A stretch of DNA of 64,000 bases, from positions 1,984,001 through 2,048,000 of the forward strand of contig OZ017747.1 in assembly GCA_963969365.1 (NCBI GenBank), given 5' to 3'. The notes beneath the pieces are model-generated. The model was not told where the DNA came from and ran no database searches. It worked only from the letters and a program-made list of their open reading frames with translations. Positions 63,301-64,000 of this stretch are shown here, piece by piece. The DNA comes from Asterochloris sp. CNOR1 (Eukaryota > Chlorophyta > Trebouxiophyceae > Trebouxiales > Trebouxiaceae). A program made the translations under genes and the position numbers. How positions within the stretch are numbered: the first letter of the stretch is position 1; every line of letters begins with the position of its first letter.

Positions 63301-64000
63301 TGATGTTCTTGCAGCATTGCCTCGTCAAACACCTGCACCACCACCGGAAAATTTGGCAGCACTCACAATATGCCTGAGCAAGCGCTTGCTAGGGGAGGCA
63401 GCTCATCTCTTGGCTTGGGTCCTCCCACGGTAAGACTGGCCGCAAGGAAAGCCTAAGGCAGGACTGCTCAGCATGCGGCAATATCAGAGCAGACAGCGCC
63501 AAATCCTGGGCAAGAGGCATGGCTGGTCACATAGACGGCACCGGGTGTCACCTTCTCATGCTTGCTCATGCGCTTGTACAAGGCAGCCAGCTCCCGGTCA
63601 AAGTGCACGTTGTTGGGGTTCAGTCGGTTGCTCAGGTTGACGGCTGGCAGGGGTGCGTCATCACCGTCTGAGGAGCTGTCGCCACCACTGCGCCTCTGTG
63701 GCACACAAGCAGGAACATCAAATCTGGGCTATTGGGTGCCCCATGTTTGGCTGTTCCATGTTTTGCTTCTGTGACCCACACAGGATGCTCTCCCGCCACT
63801 GCATTTGACGAACCCCACCCGCCGGCACTGACAGTGCTTACTGCCCCAGGCTGAGGTTGCAGACCTGTCCTGCACAATGCCCGCTCCCAAGCATGGCGCC
63901 CTTCAAAGCTGCAGTCAATGCAAGCAACGATGCCCGTGCGATCAGGGTCTGCCTGACAACTGTGCGCTTAGTCCTGCATGCCTCACCTGAGCACGCTGTG
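60322..64000 (-). CDS. Gln/Ser/Pro-rich low-complexity protein (5' end beyond window)
   Basis: Exons read leftwards from beyond base 64000: RSGGDSSSDGDDAPLPAVNL with SNRLNPNNVHFDRELAALYK and RMSKHEK (about 63690-63550), then a large exon from about 63238 with KHALVLQEALWADDRAKQQQ, a helical AAQALLQQLSLLGGQQGAAG stretch and Gln-rich runs (AAEQLLRQQQQQSQGQPQ; GAMSPGQQQGLSPQQQQG), then SPMLGPSQHGSQHGSQNLAG, PFMQKQLLDPGSPFPGQHSS, GLTGGQQRMAELMRMSQGSH, and an end reading IPEAFGSGGAGSSSASQSWR, stop at 60322-60324. The composition suggests a disordered scaffold such as an RNA-granule or transcription factor, with short conserved-looking motifs (LNPNNVHFDRELAALYKRM). The family is not recognised. The 5' end is outside the window. 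Confidence 0.65.
60919..60990. repeat. 36-bp tandem repeat, two copies
   Basis: Units 60919-60954 and 60955-60990 share GCCGGCATTC and GTGCAGCC blocks and differ at four positions. They lie in an intron of the Q-rich gene. Confidence 0.8.
61912..62001. repeat. Young 45-bp tandem duplication of a splice donor in the Q-rich gene
   Basis: Units 61957-62001 and 61912-61956 are roughly 80-85 percent identical. Each contains, on the minus strand, CAGCAG then GTGAGCTGCGG, so the intron begins with the real donor (after 61994) and repeats it 45 bp later (after 61949). Confidence 0.85.

Noticed and set aside
1-64000. CRISPR array, insertion sequence, prophage or biosynthetic cluster
   Set aside because: The window is intron-rich eukaryotic housekeeping sequence; no regularly spaced direct repeats with unique spacers, transposase or phage genes were found.

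Overview
This is eukaryotic nuclear DNA from a GC-rich, intron-dense genome. Almost every gene is cut into short exons by introns with GT-AG (occasionally GC-AG) borders, and acceptors are overwhelmingly CTGCAG or TGCAG. The gene content points to a photosynthetic green lineage: a chlorophyllase, an LPA3-like photosystem II assembly factor, a plant CLC-e/f-type anion channel homologue and a plant-only nuclear-type protein. Together with compact 0.1-0.6 kb spacers this suggests a green alga, most likely a trebouxiophyte-type unicell; the exact lineage is inference. No prokaryotic operon, virus, transposase, rRNA, tRNA or CRISPR array was recognised.

Layout, left to right: an NT-C2/coiled-coil protein (-, runs off the left edge); chlorophyllase (+); a V-ATPase accessory/VOA1-like type I membrane protein (-); a bacterial-type poly(A) polymerase/CCA-transferase with a likely organelle presequence (-); a DNAJC11 homologue (+); a conserved plant protein with a DPFGLDALI motif (-); VPS41 (-); a CLC channel/transporter (+); LPA3 (-); U1 snRNP protein C (+); a Nudix hydrolase (-); two tandem paralogous multi-pass membrane proteins of unknown function (+,+); CDC45 (+); glucose-6-phosphate isomerase (-); an unrecognised multi-exon gene (+); and a glutamine-rich protein (-, runs off the right edge). 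Several pairs are divergent with short shared upstream regions (poly(A) polymerase/DNAJC11 152 bp, LPA3/U1-C 288 bp, NT-C2/chlorophyllase 291 bp, VPS41/CLC 548 bp). The genes are a housekeeping mix and do not form one pathway; three (chlorophyllase, LPA3, CLC-e/f-like) probably act in the plastid.

The most unusual signal is not a gene. In at least nine genes, introns contain degenerate local copies ('echoes') of the adjoining splice junction: the last or first 15-60 bases of an exon plus its donor or acceptor, repeated 45-240 bp away in the same orientation, still readable at protein level and often still carrying a usable AG|GT, AG|GC or CAG|G border. The clearest are a five-copy acceptor array in the glucose-6-phosphate isomerase gene (53.25-53.69 kb), a duplicated exon end in the same gene (50.68 kb), a three-copy donor array in VPS41 (23.15-23.30 kb), a three-copy acceptor array in the NT-C2 gene (1.84-2.12 kb) and a young 45-bp duplication in the Q-rich gene (61.91-62.00 kb). 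This looks like ongoing intron growth or intron birth by tandem duplication of splice junctions. All coordinates for multi-exon genes are spans from start to stop codon, introns included; internal splice sites were read by eye.
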